A DNA stretch of 64,000 nt, taken from contig WQSG01000002.1 of assembly GCA_009788055.1 (NCBI GenBank), positions 28,586-92,585 of the forward strand. Direction: 5' to 3'. Position numbers and translations under genes: made by a program. This stretch comes from Defluviitaleaceae bacterium (GTDB lineage Bacteria > Bacillota > Clostridia > Lachnospirales > WQUN01). This document shows, one piece after another, positions 53,401-61,032 of the stretch. The notes below the pieces were generated by a model. The model was given only the letters and a program-made list of their open reading frames with translations, had not been told where the DNA came from and made no database searches. Each line of letters begins with the position of its first letter. The stretch's first letter is position 1.

Positions 53401-54263
53401 CACCCGTGGTTGCGGCGTGGATTGCGGCACGCGACGCACTTGCCGCATTTGCACCAAGACCGGGGACAACGCCTTTGCCTGCGATACAATTTGCGGGGTA
53501 CAGTCATCAAATACTGCCCGGCGCAATTCCTGCGCACCGCCCGCCAACGCAAACACTTGGCGGTTCTGCCCCCGCGCAATCGGCGGGTTCTGCGCCGCTT
53601 TCAACCGCCACGCTTGGCGTTCCCGCGTGGACAGCACCCGTAAACAATGACGCCGCCACGGCTTCACGCGACGCAAGCGGAGTGAAAATCTACCGCGAAA
53701 CAGAGGGCGACCTGTTCAACTCCATGCTGGAAGCAAAGCAAGCTGAAGCGACCCCGTTTTATATGCCGCGTCACGGTTTTGTATCACGGCTGGAAAATCT
53801 TTTGGATAAAGCCTTATTCGCGTTGGGAACGGTCAATTTGGAGTCCAACGCAATGTGGTTTCAAACAGGCGCGAATTCCCACCAAGGAACAATTTTGCAA
53901 TTACGCGGAATGCACACGGGCGCACTTGGTGGCGGGCGCGGAGACCTCACCATGCTCATCGACGTACGCGAACGAAACGGCATTCCCATTTCCGAACAGC
54001 TCGCGATAATCGACACAGCCGAGGGGATTGTGAACGGACAACGCGCACAGCTTGGCGCAATCCAAAACCGCTTAGAATTTACGCGGCAAAGCTTGGATGT
54101 TTCGTCCGAAAACCTATCCGCCGCAGAATCTCGTATCCGCGACACAGACATGGCAAAAGAAATGATGCGCTTCACCGCCGCGCAAGTTCTGCAACAAGCG
54201 GGCATTTCCATGCTGGCGCAAGCCAATCAACAGCCCTCCGCAATTATGCAATTGTTGCGGTAA
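50463..54263 (+). CDS. Giant flagellin with ~950-residue central insertion
   Basis: The first ~145 residues are a flagellin D0/D1 domain (VVRTNVFALNAHRNLTNV, SSGFRVNSAADDAAGLAISE, QDGVGLIQTAEGAMSTI) and the last ~140 residues are the matching C-terminal half (LAIIDTAEGIVNGQRAQLGAIQNRLE, SAESRIRDTDMAKEMM). Between them lies a surface insertion with aromatic-rich segments, a Pro-rich linker near residue 650 and an Ala-rich coiled-coil-like block near residues 750 to 950. Total length, 1266 residues, is more than twice a usual flagellin. GTG start with GGGGGA 6 bp upstream. The insertion would decorate the filament surface. No other flagellar gene is in the window. Confidence 0.9.
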   Translation: MANMVVRTNVFALNAHRNLTNVGKSQRQSSQRLSSGFRVNSAADDAAGLAISESMRAQIRGLDQASINAQDGVGLIQTAEGAMSTISDMVIRIRELMVQAANDTNTLANREMIQTEIDQLMHEINDVTFRVQFNTRTLLDGGLRGGGGGDPHPVSLQWLLFDQHRHIGIARPDGQLQPNNRNHNSFRQEIINLQDEYNDLIERIARRQIADGSMGLNDFDFEFRNLVSANPVMANSTATNEGNINILQANGLLHSEVQQLRNITNRLDNAIQSAVRTAIEIFQITNDQINALGGQSAITSAGSNVFSGLPMDDWFSNNHLWWEQICRDLANGDSDFFSWYQGGMNPDGTTNPLRNSAFSEHYPGDKTGARETLFHILQFTGSGAGAYNGESQFDLIIRNTLNVRANVTPDEMADDSGEIAYPEMAFMSRAFRLLVGFEMDGVRVAAHTNHRIPYAKETSLIAFETAWQAEAAARRALDAVNHANAMNTAVENLYPFLSTLTTLRDVGAISPPFSTSGSPLVDVRNAVSVLATLNSLISSASPADPRMWTQATQAITNAIARGNTFSAADALFFLHTGNIANLGTYIFNPQNAISPTLQNAITAIGGVSTGSAGVGLNAPPFSTGAGAIDAVAPIPSYSGSPPTPTPPPAPTYADPPGTSASSSITGLPSVPATPPVNYDPARQSATRLVNGHTLYNNNRGNLTTMYDFPTPADPNSAAFNAAVEDARQAAQNLRGMPTPPTHTALNNAITNAIGAGNNGGSYAALRAAQAAYIAREQELQDAMNALADAEAALAADPDNPALQAEVAAAAAAVGAASTALDAARAAFNLAVANFQGDSSAVRSSANTAVANLYGNFQSAAGSANTATANAFRDIMTSFQAATNNIVSAVTNARDNANITAYNAAREAFNLADYALTAAIHAANNAVEANEWESLAAIIVPNTGGVDHWTDIPPGELPAAFYNIVNPPEPPLTREDIHADAPVVAAWIAARDALAAFAPRPGTTPLPAIQFAGYSHQILPGAIPAHRPPTQTLGGSAPAQSAGSAPLSTATLGVPAWTAPVNNDAATASRDASGVKIYRETEGDLFNSMLEAKQAEATPFYMPRHGFVSRLENLLDKALFALGTVNLESNAMWFQTGANSHQGTILQLRGMHTGALGGGRGDLTMLIDVRERNGIPISEQLAIIDTAEGIVNGQRAQLGAIQNRLEFTRQSLDVSSENLSAAESRIRDTDMAKEMMRFTAAQVLQQAGISMLAQANQQPSAIMQLLR

Positions 54264-55772
54264 TTACTCCCATTCAACCGTTGCGGGCGGTTTTGATGTG
54301 ATATCGTATACCACACGGCTAACGGATGAGATTTCACTTGTTAGCCGTGAGGACAATTTTAATAAAATTTCGTATGGAAGCTGTGCGCATTCGCAAGTCA
54401 TGAAGTCGCTTGTGATAACGGCGCGGATTGCAAGTACGCGGTCGTAGGTGCGGTAGTCGCCCTTTACGCCTACGGAAAATGTGTCTGTAAGCACGGTGAA
54501 ATATTGGTTTAATTCAATCCCCGCGTTGTCTAATTCTTCGCGCAGAATGGCATCGCTTGCGCGTAATGTTTCCAGCTTTTCTGCCGTGACTTCGCCCATT
54601 ATGCGGATTGCAAGCCCCGGCCCGGGGAAGGGCTGGCGGTGTACAAGGGCGGCGGGTAGGCCAAGTTTTTCGCCAAGTACACGCACCTCGTCTTTGAACA
54701 GCCCTGAAAGCGGCTCTATAATTTCTGCAAACGCAAGATTTTCGGGCAAGCCGCCTACATTGTGGTGGCTTTTTATTGTCGCGCCATGTGTGCCGCCGCT
54801 TTCCACAATATCGGGGTAAATTGTGCCTTGAGCCAAAAATGGGATTTCGCCCAATTTTGCCGCTTCTTCTTCAAACACGCGGATAAATTCTTCGCCTATT
54901 ATTTTGCGTTTTTTTTCGGGTTCGGTTACGCCTTTCATTTTCGCAAGAAAACGGTCGGCGGCGTTTACGCGGATAAGCTGTAAGTTTTGGTTTGCGAATG
55001 CTTTTTCTATTTCGTCACCCTCGTTTTGGCGCATAAAGCCGTGGTCTACGAAAATGCACACAAGCTGTTGCGGCACGGCTCTTGAAAGGAGCGCGGCGCA
55101 AACGGAAGAATCCACCCCGCCCGAAAGCCCAAGCAAGATTTTTTCGTTGCCCGCTTTTTCGCGGATTGCGGCAACTTGTTTTTCCAGATAATCGTCAAGT
55201 TTGTAGTCGCCTTTTGTGTTGCATATATTGTACAAAAAATGGCGGATGTGTTCGATTCCACCCTCGGTGTGTTCGGACTCCGGGTGGAATTGTACGCCGT
55301 ACAACTTTTTCTCGGCGTTTTTGCAAGCGGCTATGCAGTTTTCCGTGTGTGCCGTTGCGGTGAACCCCTGCGGCAAAACCGCCACGGCGTCCGTGTGGCT
55401 CATAAGTGAGAGAAACGGTGCGTAGCCGCTTTCGGGAACGGGCGTTACAAGAACGCGCCCGTATTCGCCGCGCGCGCCCGCTTTAACTTCGCCGCCCAAC
55501 ACATGGCACATCATTTGCATACCGTAGCAAATTCCCAAAACGGGAATGCCCAGCGTGAAAATTTCGGGGTCGCAAAGGGGCGCGGTTGACGCGTAAACGC
55601 TGTTTGGCCCGCCCGTTAAAATAATCCCGATGGGCGAAAGCTTTTTCACTTCTGCCGCCGAAATATCCCCGCCGCGAATTTCCGAATAAACCGAAAGTCC
55701 ACGCACTGCCCGCGCAATAAGTTCTTTGTACTGCCCGCCGAAATCCAGAACAAGAATTTTCTCTGTACTCAT
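54264..55772 (-). CDS. guaA: GMP synthase (glutamine-hydrolysing)
   Basis: GuaA aminates XMP to GMP with glutamine. The 502-residue protein has an N-terminal class I amidotransferase with LGICYGMQMM and FHPESEHT, the PP-loop LGLSGGVDSSVCAALL near residue 212, and the C-terminal dimerisation domain ending SKPPATVEWE. The ATG overlaps the upstream CarB-DapF stop by four bases. Its stop touches the convergent flagellin stop. Confidence 0.96.
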   Translation of the reverse strand: MSTEKILVLDFGGQYKELIARAVRGLSVYSEIRGGDISAAEVKKLSPIGIILTGGPNSVYASTAPLCDPEIFTLGIPVLGICYGMQMMCHVLGGEVKAGARGEYGRVLVTPVPESGYAPFLSLMSHTDAVAVLPQGFTATAHTENCIAACKNAEKKLYGVQFHPESEHTEGGIEHIRHFLYNICNTKGDYKLDDYLEKQVAAIREKAGNEKILLGLSGGVDSSVCAALLSRAVPQQLVCIFVDHGFMRQNEGDEIEKAFANQNLQLIRVNAADRFLAKMKGVTEPEKKRKIIGEEFIRVFEEEAAKLGEIPFLAQGTIYPDIVESGGTHGATIKSHHNVGGLPENLAFAEIIEPLSGLFKDEVRVLGEKLGLPAALVHRQPFPGPGLAIRIMGEVTAEKLETLRASDAILREELDNAGIELNQYFTVLTDTFSVGVKGDYRTYDRVLAIRAVITSDFMTCECAQLPYEILLKLSSRLTSEISSVSRVVYDITSKPPATVEWE

Positions 55773-58700
55773 ATTGTCACCACTCCGTCAAATGCTTTTT
55801 CCGCACCGCCTGTCATAAAGACGGTTTCTGTTGTATATCGTATCACAAGTTCTCCGCCGTGAATGCGCACTTTTATATCCGTGTTTTTGTCGCAAAAACC
55901 GTTCAAGACCGCCGCAACCGCCGCCGCACACGCCCCAGAACCGCAACCCAATGTTTCACCGCTTCCGCGTTCCCACACGCGCATTTTCAAGTGATTTCTG
56001 CCAAGGACTTCAACAAATTCCGTGTTTATCCTGTCGGGGAACAGCGGGCTGTGTTCAAACAGCGGCCCTATTTTCGCAAGGTCTAACTTGCCTGTGTCCG
56101 TGCAGAACACAACGGCATTTGGGTTGCCCATTGAAACGCAGGTGATATCGTAATTTGCGCCGCCGATTTCAACCGTGCGCGCAATCACGGACTCGCCGTC
56201 CAGATTAACGGGGATTTTTTGCGGCGAAAGTTCTGCCTGCCCCATGTCAACCTTTACGGAATACACCTGCCCGTTTTTCGTGGTTACAGAAAGAGTTTTT
56301 ATGCCGCTTAGTGTTTCTATTGTCATTGTATTTTTGTCGATTATCCCGTTGTCGTACAGGTATTTTGCAACACAACGTATTGCATTACCGCACATTTTGC
56401 CCTCACTGCCGTCAAGGTTGAAGATACGCATTTTTGCGTCTGCAACATCGGACGGAAGCATAAGCACAATACCGTCACCGCCAATGCTTAACCGCCGCAC
56501 CGCAAGGGAAAATGCCAGCGACTCGGGCGAGGCCGTGTTTGCAAAAACATCGGGGTCAAAGCAGTTGAAATAGATATAATCGTTGCCCGTTGCCTGCATT
56601 TTTGTAAACGCCAAATCTGTGCGCGTTTTGCGCATATTGTTTATGTCAACAAGTTCCGTGTTGAGTTCGCTGTAGCCCGAAAGCAGGCTGTCTGCAAGGG
56701 CGTTTGCGGTGTCCATGGACGTTAGACAGGGAATGCCCAGCACACAGGCTTTGCGGCGAATTTTTACGTCATCCATAAGCGGGTCGCGCCCTTTTTCGGA
56801 TGTTGAAACGATAAAACTAATCTTGCCGCTGTCCAGCAATGTTGCGGTGTTATCGGTATCGTTTTCGCGGATTTTGTTGACGGCTGTAACTTCAAAACCC
56901 GCGTTTTGCAAAATACGCGCCGTGCCTTTTGTTGCGTACAGCGAAAACCCTAATGTGCGGAATTTTTCCGCAATGCCTACAATTTCGGGGCGGTCTGTTT
57001 CGCGCACGGTAAGAAATGCCCCGCCGCGTTTTTCGTCCGATAATTTGTAGCCCGCCGCAACAAGCCCCTTAAACAACGCCTCGCCTGTGTTTTTGCCGAT
57101 ACCCAAAACTTCGCCAGTGGATTTCATTTCGGGCCCAAGTTGCGTGTCCAGCCCAACCAGTTTTTCAAAGGAGAACACAGGAACTTTTGCCGCAACATAT
57201 GGCGGAATTGGCGCGATTCCCGATGAATACCCCAACTCTTTAAGCATTACGCCAATGCCTGTTTTTGTTGCGACTTCGCACATGGGAATGCCCGTTACTT
57301 TGCTGATATACGGCACGGTACGCGATGCCCTCGGGTTTACCTCAATTACATAAATATCCCCGCCGAACAGAACATACTGGATATTCACAAGCCCGCGCAC
57401 ATTTAACGCCATGCAAATTTTTCGCGTGACTTCGTAAATTTCCGCGGAAATATCATCGTCGATATTGATTGCGGGATAGATTGTGATACTGTCGCCGGAA
57501 TGCACACCCGTGCGCTCGATATGCTCCATTATGCCCGGGATAAGAACATCAGTGCCATCACAGATTGCGTCTACCTCAATTTCCGTGCCTTCCAAATATT
57601 TGTCAATCAAGATTGGATTATCTTGCTTAACGCGCAGAATGATTTTCATGTACTCGCGGATATCGTCCTCCGAGTAGGCGATAATCATATTCTGCCCGCC
57701 AAGCACGTATGACGGACGCATTAGAACGGGGTAGCCAAGTTCGTCTGCCGCTTTTAGGGCTTCCGCTTCCGTCATAACGCCGCAACCTTTGGGGCGTTTT
57801 ATTTCCAAATTTTCAAGAAGCGCGTCAAAACGCTCGCGGTCTTCGCATATGTCTATGCTGTCGGCGGGCGTTCCCAGTATTTTTACGCCGCGTTCGTGCA
57901 GTTTTTTCGTAAGCTTAATTGCCGTGCCGCCCCCGAATGCCGCAATTACGCCTTCGGGTTTTTCGATTTCAATTACACTCATTACGTCGTCTATGTGAAG
58001 CGGCTCGAAGTACAGGCGGTCGGCGGTGTCGAAGTCCGTGGACACGGTTTCGGGATTATTGTTGATTACCGCTACATCATAGCCCATGTTTTTCAGCGTC
58101 CACACGCAATGCACACAGGCGTAGTCAAATTCAATCCCCTGCCCTATACGAATGGGCCCGCTTCCCAGCACAATAATCTTTTTCTTTTTACTGCGCTCTA
58201 TAAATGGCAGTGCCTCATTTTCCGTCCCGTTTTGAACCGAGTAAAAATACGGCGTTTGCGCGGCAAACTCGGCGGCGCAGGTGTCTACCATTTTATAGAT
58301 TAAAGGTGAAGACCGAAGGGGCGTTGCCCCCAAGATATTCTTTAACCCATGCAAAAACCAGCGGTCTACTTTGGTTATTAGGTGGAGTTCGTCAATTGAA
58401 AAGCCGCGTTTGATTGCTTCATACAGCACAAAAAGCCGTTGGTCGGTTACGGTATCAAGAAGGGTGCGGATTTTTTCGTCGGATTTATCTGCAAGGCGCG
58501 GTAAGTCCAGTGTTTCCATGCCAAGTTCTGCGCCGCGCACGGCTTTCACAAGGGCATCTTCAAAAGTGTCTGCGATTGCCATAATTTCGCCTGTGGCTTT
58601 CATTTGCGTGCCGAGTTCTTTGTGGGCGTACACAAATTTATCAAAGGGCCATTTAGGAAGTTTTACGGCTACATAGTCCAGCGCGGGTTCAAATGCCGCG

Positions 58701-59728
58701 TAGGTTGTGCCTGTTACGGCGTTTTTGATTTCGTCCAGCGTGTAGCCGATTGCAATTTTTGTTGCAACTTTTGCGATAGGGTAGCCCGTTGCCTTGCTTG
58801 CCAGCGCGGAAGAACGCGACACGCGGGGGTTTACCTCGATTACGGCGTATTCAAAGCTGTTCGGGTGCAGCGCAAGCTGAACATTACAGCCGCCCTCCAC
58901 CCCAAGGGAACGCACGATATCCAGCGACGCGGTGCGAAGCATTTGAAATTCCCTGTCGGCAAGCGTAACCGTCGGCGCGATAACAATGCTGTCGCCCGTG
59001 TGAACGCCAACAGGGTCGAAATTTTCCATAGAGCAAACGATAATTGCGTTGTCGGCACTGTCGCGCATAACTTCAAATTCGATTTCTTTCCAGCCCGCAA
59101 TGGATTTTTCGATAAGCACCTGATTTATGGGCGAAAGATAAATTCCGCCCGCCGCAATTTCGCGCAGTTTTGCTTCGTCGGGGGCGATTCCGCCGCCCGC
59201 TCCGCCAAGGGTAAACGCAGGGCGAATGATTACGGGATAGCCTATTTCGTTCGCAAACGCAACGGATGCCTCTACATCCGTTGCTACAATTGAAGGGATA
59301 CAGGGCTGGCCGATTTCCAGCATAGTGTCCTTGAAAATTTGCCTGTCCTCGGCTTTGTCTATTGTTTCGGGGGAAGAACCCAACAGCCGAACGCCCATTT
59401 TTTCCAAGAAGCCTTCTTTGGCAAGCTGCATACATCGCGTTAGGCCTGTTTGCCCGCCCAAGCCCGAGAGAATACTGTCGGGGCGTTCCTTTTCGATAAT
59501 GCGCTTGATTGTGGGAAGCGTAAGCGGTTCGATATAAATTTTGTCGGCAATGTTACTGTCTGTCATTATTGTGGCGGGGTTGGAATTTACCAGCACAATT
59601 TCAATGCCGTCCTCGCGCAAAACGCGGCAGGCCTGTGTTCCCGCATAGTCAAATTCGGCGGCTTGCCCTATTACGATGGGCCCGGAGCCGATTACCATTG
59701 TCTTTTTTATTTTTTCATTCAGCGGCAT
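55769..59728 (-). CDS. carB: CarB-DapF fusion: carbamoyl-phosphate synthase large subunit joined to diaminopimelate epimerase
   Basis: Residues 1 to about 1030 are CarB: two ATP-grasp halves (KTMVIGSGPIVIGQAAEFDYAG and KIIVLGSGPIRIGQGIEFDY) and a C-terminal MGS-like allosteric domain. From about residue 1032 the frame continues without stop into a complete DapF of about 288 residues: FTKMQATGNDY, first catalytic cysteine in GKMCGNAIRC and second in GETLGCGSGACAAAVAA. An internal ATG at 56635 exists but has no clear ribosome binding site. The oligomerisation domain is shortened: after DRWFLHGLKNI the sequence jumps to LGATPLRSSPLIYKMVDTCAAEF, about 40 residues fewer than E. coli CarB. AAGGGG lies 8 bp before the ATG at 59728. 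It links arginine/pyrimidine and lysine/peptidoglycan precursors. Confidence 0.9.
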   Translation of the reverse strand: MPLNEKIKKTMVIGSGPIVIGQAAEFDYAGTQACRVLREDGIEIVLVNSNPATIMTDSNIADKIYIEPLTLPTIKRIIEKERPDSILSGLGGQTGLTRCMQLAKEGFLEKMGVRLLGSSPETIDKAEDRQIFKDTMLEIGQPCIPSIVATDVEASVAFANEIGYPVIIRPAFTLGGAGGGIAPDEAKLREIAAGGIYLSPINQVLIEKSIAGWKEIEFEVMRDSADNAIIVCSMENFDPVGVHTGDSIVIAPTVTLADREFQMLRTASLDIVRSLGVEGGCNVQLALHPNSFEYAVIEVNPRVSRSSALASKATGYPIAKVATKIAIGYTLDEIKNAVTGTTYAAFEPALDYVAVKLPKWPFDKFVYAHKELGTQMKATGEIMAIADTFEDALVKAVRGAELGMETLDLPRLADKSDEKIRTLLDTVTDQRLFVLYEAIKRGFSIDELHLITKVDRWFLHGLKNILGATPLRSSPLIYKMVDTCAAEFAAQTPYFYSVQNGTENEALPFIERSKKKKIIVLGSGPIRIGQGIEFDYACVHCVWTLKNMGYDVAVINNNPETVSTDFDTADRLYFEPLHIDDVMSVIEIEKPEGVIAAFGGGTAIKLTKKLHERGVKILGTPADSIDICEDRERFDALLENLEIKRPKGCGVMTEAEALKAADELGYPVLMRPSYVLGGQNMIIAYSEDDIREYMKIILRVKQDNPILIDKYLEGTEIEVDAICDGTDVLIPGIMEHIERTGVHSGDSITIYPAINIDDDISAEIYEVTRKICMALNVRGLVNIQYVLFGGDIYVIEVNPRASRTVPYISKVTGIPMCEVATKTGIGVMLKELGYSSGIAPIPPYVAAKVPVFSFEKLVGLDTQLGPEMKSTGEVLGIGKNTGEALFKGLVAAGYKLSDEKRGGAFLTVRETDRPEIVGIAEKFRTLGFSLYATKGTARILQNAGFEVTAVNKIRENDTDNTATLLDSGKISFIVSTSEKGRDPLMDDVKIRRKACVLGIPCLTSMDTANALADSLLSGYSELNTELVDINNMRKTRTDLAFTKMQATGNDYIYFNCFDPDVFANTASPESLAFSLAVRRLSIGGDGIVLMLPSDVADAKMRIFNLDGSEGKMCGNAIRCVAKYLYDNGIIDKNTMTIETLSGIKTLSVTTKNGQVYSVKVDMGQAELSPQKIPVNLDGESVIARTVEIGGANYDITCVSMGNPNAVVFCTDTGKLDLAKIGPLFEHSPLFPDRINTEFVEVLGRNHLKMRVWERGSGETLGCGSGACAAAVAAVLNGFCDKNTDIKVRIHGGELVIRYTTETVFMTGGAEKAFDGVVTI
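58313..58334 (-). repeat. Interspersed repeat fragment inside carB, copy 6
   Basis: On the coding strand CTTGGGGGCAACGCCCC appears exactly where the oligomerisation domain is truncated. The same core, TTGGGGGCAACGCCCC, is present in the intergenic copies next to argH and carA. It is translated in frame as part of LGATPL. Confidence 0.65.
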
Positions 59729-59756
59729 AGCACTTTCCCCTTCCAAATGTCAAAAT

Positions 59757-59815
59757 TTTTGTCGAACTTTTTTTAAAAAGTTCGTGGGGGTTTGGGGGCA
59801 ACGCCCCCAAGGTTT
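59757..59815. repeat. Interspersed palindromic repeat, copy 5, between carA and carB
   Basis: A GTCGAAC, AACTTTTTTTAAAAAGTT, TTTGGGGGCAACGCCCCCAAGG, GGTTTTAAC array fills the 86-bp carA-carB gap (written as arms; each shorter than the full unit). It has the same order of elements as the inverted halves of copies 2 and 4, without the terminator. Confidence 0.75.
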
Positions 59816-60879
59816 TAACCCATTAGTGAAATAAATTTATCGAAAATAAACGCTGTATCTTTCGGGCCGCCGCAGGCTTCGGGGTGAAACTGCACCGAAA
59901 ACGCGGGGGCATTCTTGTAAATAATCCCCTCGCAACTACGGTCGTTTACGTTAAAAAACCATTCCTGTGCGGCGGCGGGCGAAATACTTTCTGAAATTAC
60001 TTCGTAGCCGTGGTTTTGGCTGGTGATATAAACTTTGCCCGTTTGAGTATCTTTAACGGGCTGGTTCGCGCCGCGATGCCCGTATTTTAGCTTGCGCGTA
60101 CCAAATTCGTTTGCCAGTGCCATTAGCTGATGCCCAAGGCAAATGCCGAACATAGGGATATTTTTTTGCATTAAAATCTTTATGTTTTCGATAATTGCGG
60201 CATTGTCGGTGGGGTCGCCCGGGCCGTTGGAAAGCATAATGCCCTGCGGCGAAACGCTTAAAATTTCATCGGCAGAAGCGGCGGCGGGGAACACCCAAAC
60301 ATCACAGCCGCGTTGTTGCAATTCGCGGCGGATATTTTCTTTCGCGCCGAAGTCGTACAACGCGACGGTGAATTTTTTTGTTTCCGCGCTTAACGCAAAA
60401 AACTTTTTCTCGCGGCAAGTAACGCTTTGCACGGGGTTTTTTATTTTGTGCGATTGAATTTCGTATAAATCTTCTTCGGAGGGCTTGCGGCTTACTATCT
60501 TCCCGTTCATAACGCCGCGCTCGCGAATGATTTTTGTAACGGCACGTGTATCAATCCCGCAAAGCCCGACAATTCCGCGTTCCCGCAAAAAAATATCAAG
60601 ACTGCCTTCACTTCGGAAATTTGAAGGGTCTTGACAAGGATACTTTGTAATGTAGGCTATCGGACCTACATTTTCGCTTTCAAAATCTTCGGGGATGATG
60701 CCGTAGTTGCCGATTAGCGGAAAAGTTTGCAATACAATCTGTCCGTGATAGCTGGGGTCTGTAAGGGTTTCCAAATAACCCGTCATTCCTGTTGTGAAAA
60801 CAACTTCACCGGTAATTTCACCCTGCGCCCCATAATTTTGACCTTCAAATACCATGCCGTTTTCAAGAATCAAAAACAT
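59815..60879 (-). CDS. carA: Carbamoyl-phosphate synthase small (glutaminase) subunit
   Basis: CarA supplies ammonia from glutamine to CarB. The 354-residue protein has the N-terminal domain ILENGMVFEGQNYGAQGEITGEVVFTTGMTGY-type pattern and the amidotransferase triad in MFGICLGHQLMALA (Cys), and FSVQFHPEACGGP (His-Glu). AGGAGG lies 8 bp before the ATG. It has its own promoter and antitermination-type leader. Confidence 0.96.
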   Translation of the reverse strand: MFLILENGMVFEGQNYGAQGEITGEVVFTTGMTGYLETLTDPSYHGQIVLQTFPLIGNYGIIPEDFESENVGPIAYITKYPCQDPSNFRSEGSLDIFLRERGIVGLCGIDTRAVTKIIRERGVMNGKIVSRKPSEEDLYEIQSHKIKNPVQSVTCREKKFFALSAETKKFTVALYDFGAKENIRRELQQRGCDVWVFPAAASADEILSVSPQGIMLSNGPGDPTDNAAIIENIKILMQKNIPMFGICLGHQLMALANEFGTRKLKYGHRGANQPVKDTQTGKVYITSQNHGYEVISESISPAAAQEWFFNVNDRSCEGIIYKNAPAFSVQFHPEACGGPKDTAFIFDKFISLMG

Positions 60880-60913
60880 TGTTCCCGCCTCCTGCTAAAA
60901 TTCATATTGCTAT

Positions 60914-61031
60914 AAAAAAAGGCGTTGACGACAAACCGACCCCGAAGGCCAATTCGCCGATAAACGCCATTGTTTACCGAAGTCGTGAATATTTATGAAT
61001 AGAGATTAGCATGACTATTCAGCAAAGTCAA
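60914..61031 (-). promoter_or_regulatory. Promoter and hexaloop/terminator leader of carA
   Basis: TTGACT and TAATCT with 17-bp spacing lie right after the purF stop. The transcript has the block TATTCACGACTTCGG, then GGTAAAC-AATGGC-GTTTATC (60959 to 60978), a hexaloop with A at 1 and G at 4. GGCGTT of this hairpin pairs alternatively with AACGCC, followed by T7, as a terminator. Between the arms is a 12-bp hairpin starting GGCGAATTGGCC with a TTCG loop. The corresponding pyrG hairpin differs in sequence but keeps the pairing. Confidence 0.75.
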
Positions 61032-61032
61032 A

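Noticed and set aside
52743..53579. Minus-strand frame of 278 codons within flagellin
   Set aside because: Cys/Arg-rich composition is the antisense shadow of the Ala-rich flagellin insertion.
56620..56660. Separate carB and dapF genes with an internal start
   Set aside because: The frame runs on without a stop and the internal ATG lacks a clear ribosome binding site. It is kept as a minor alternative only.
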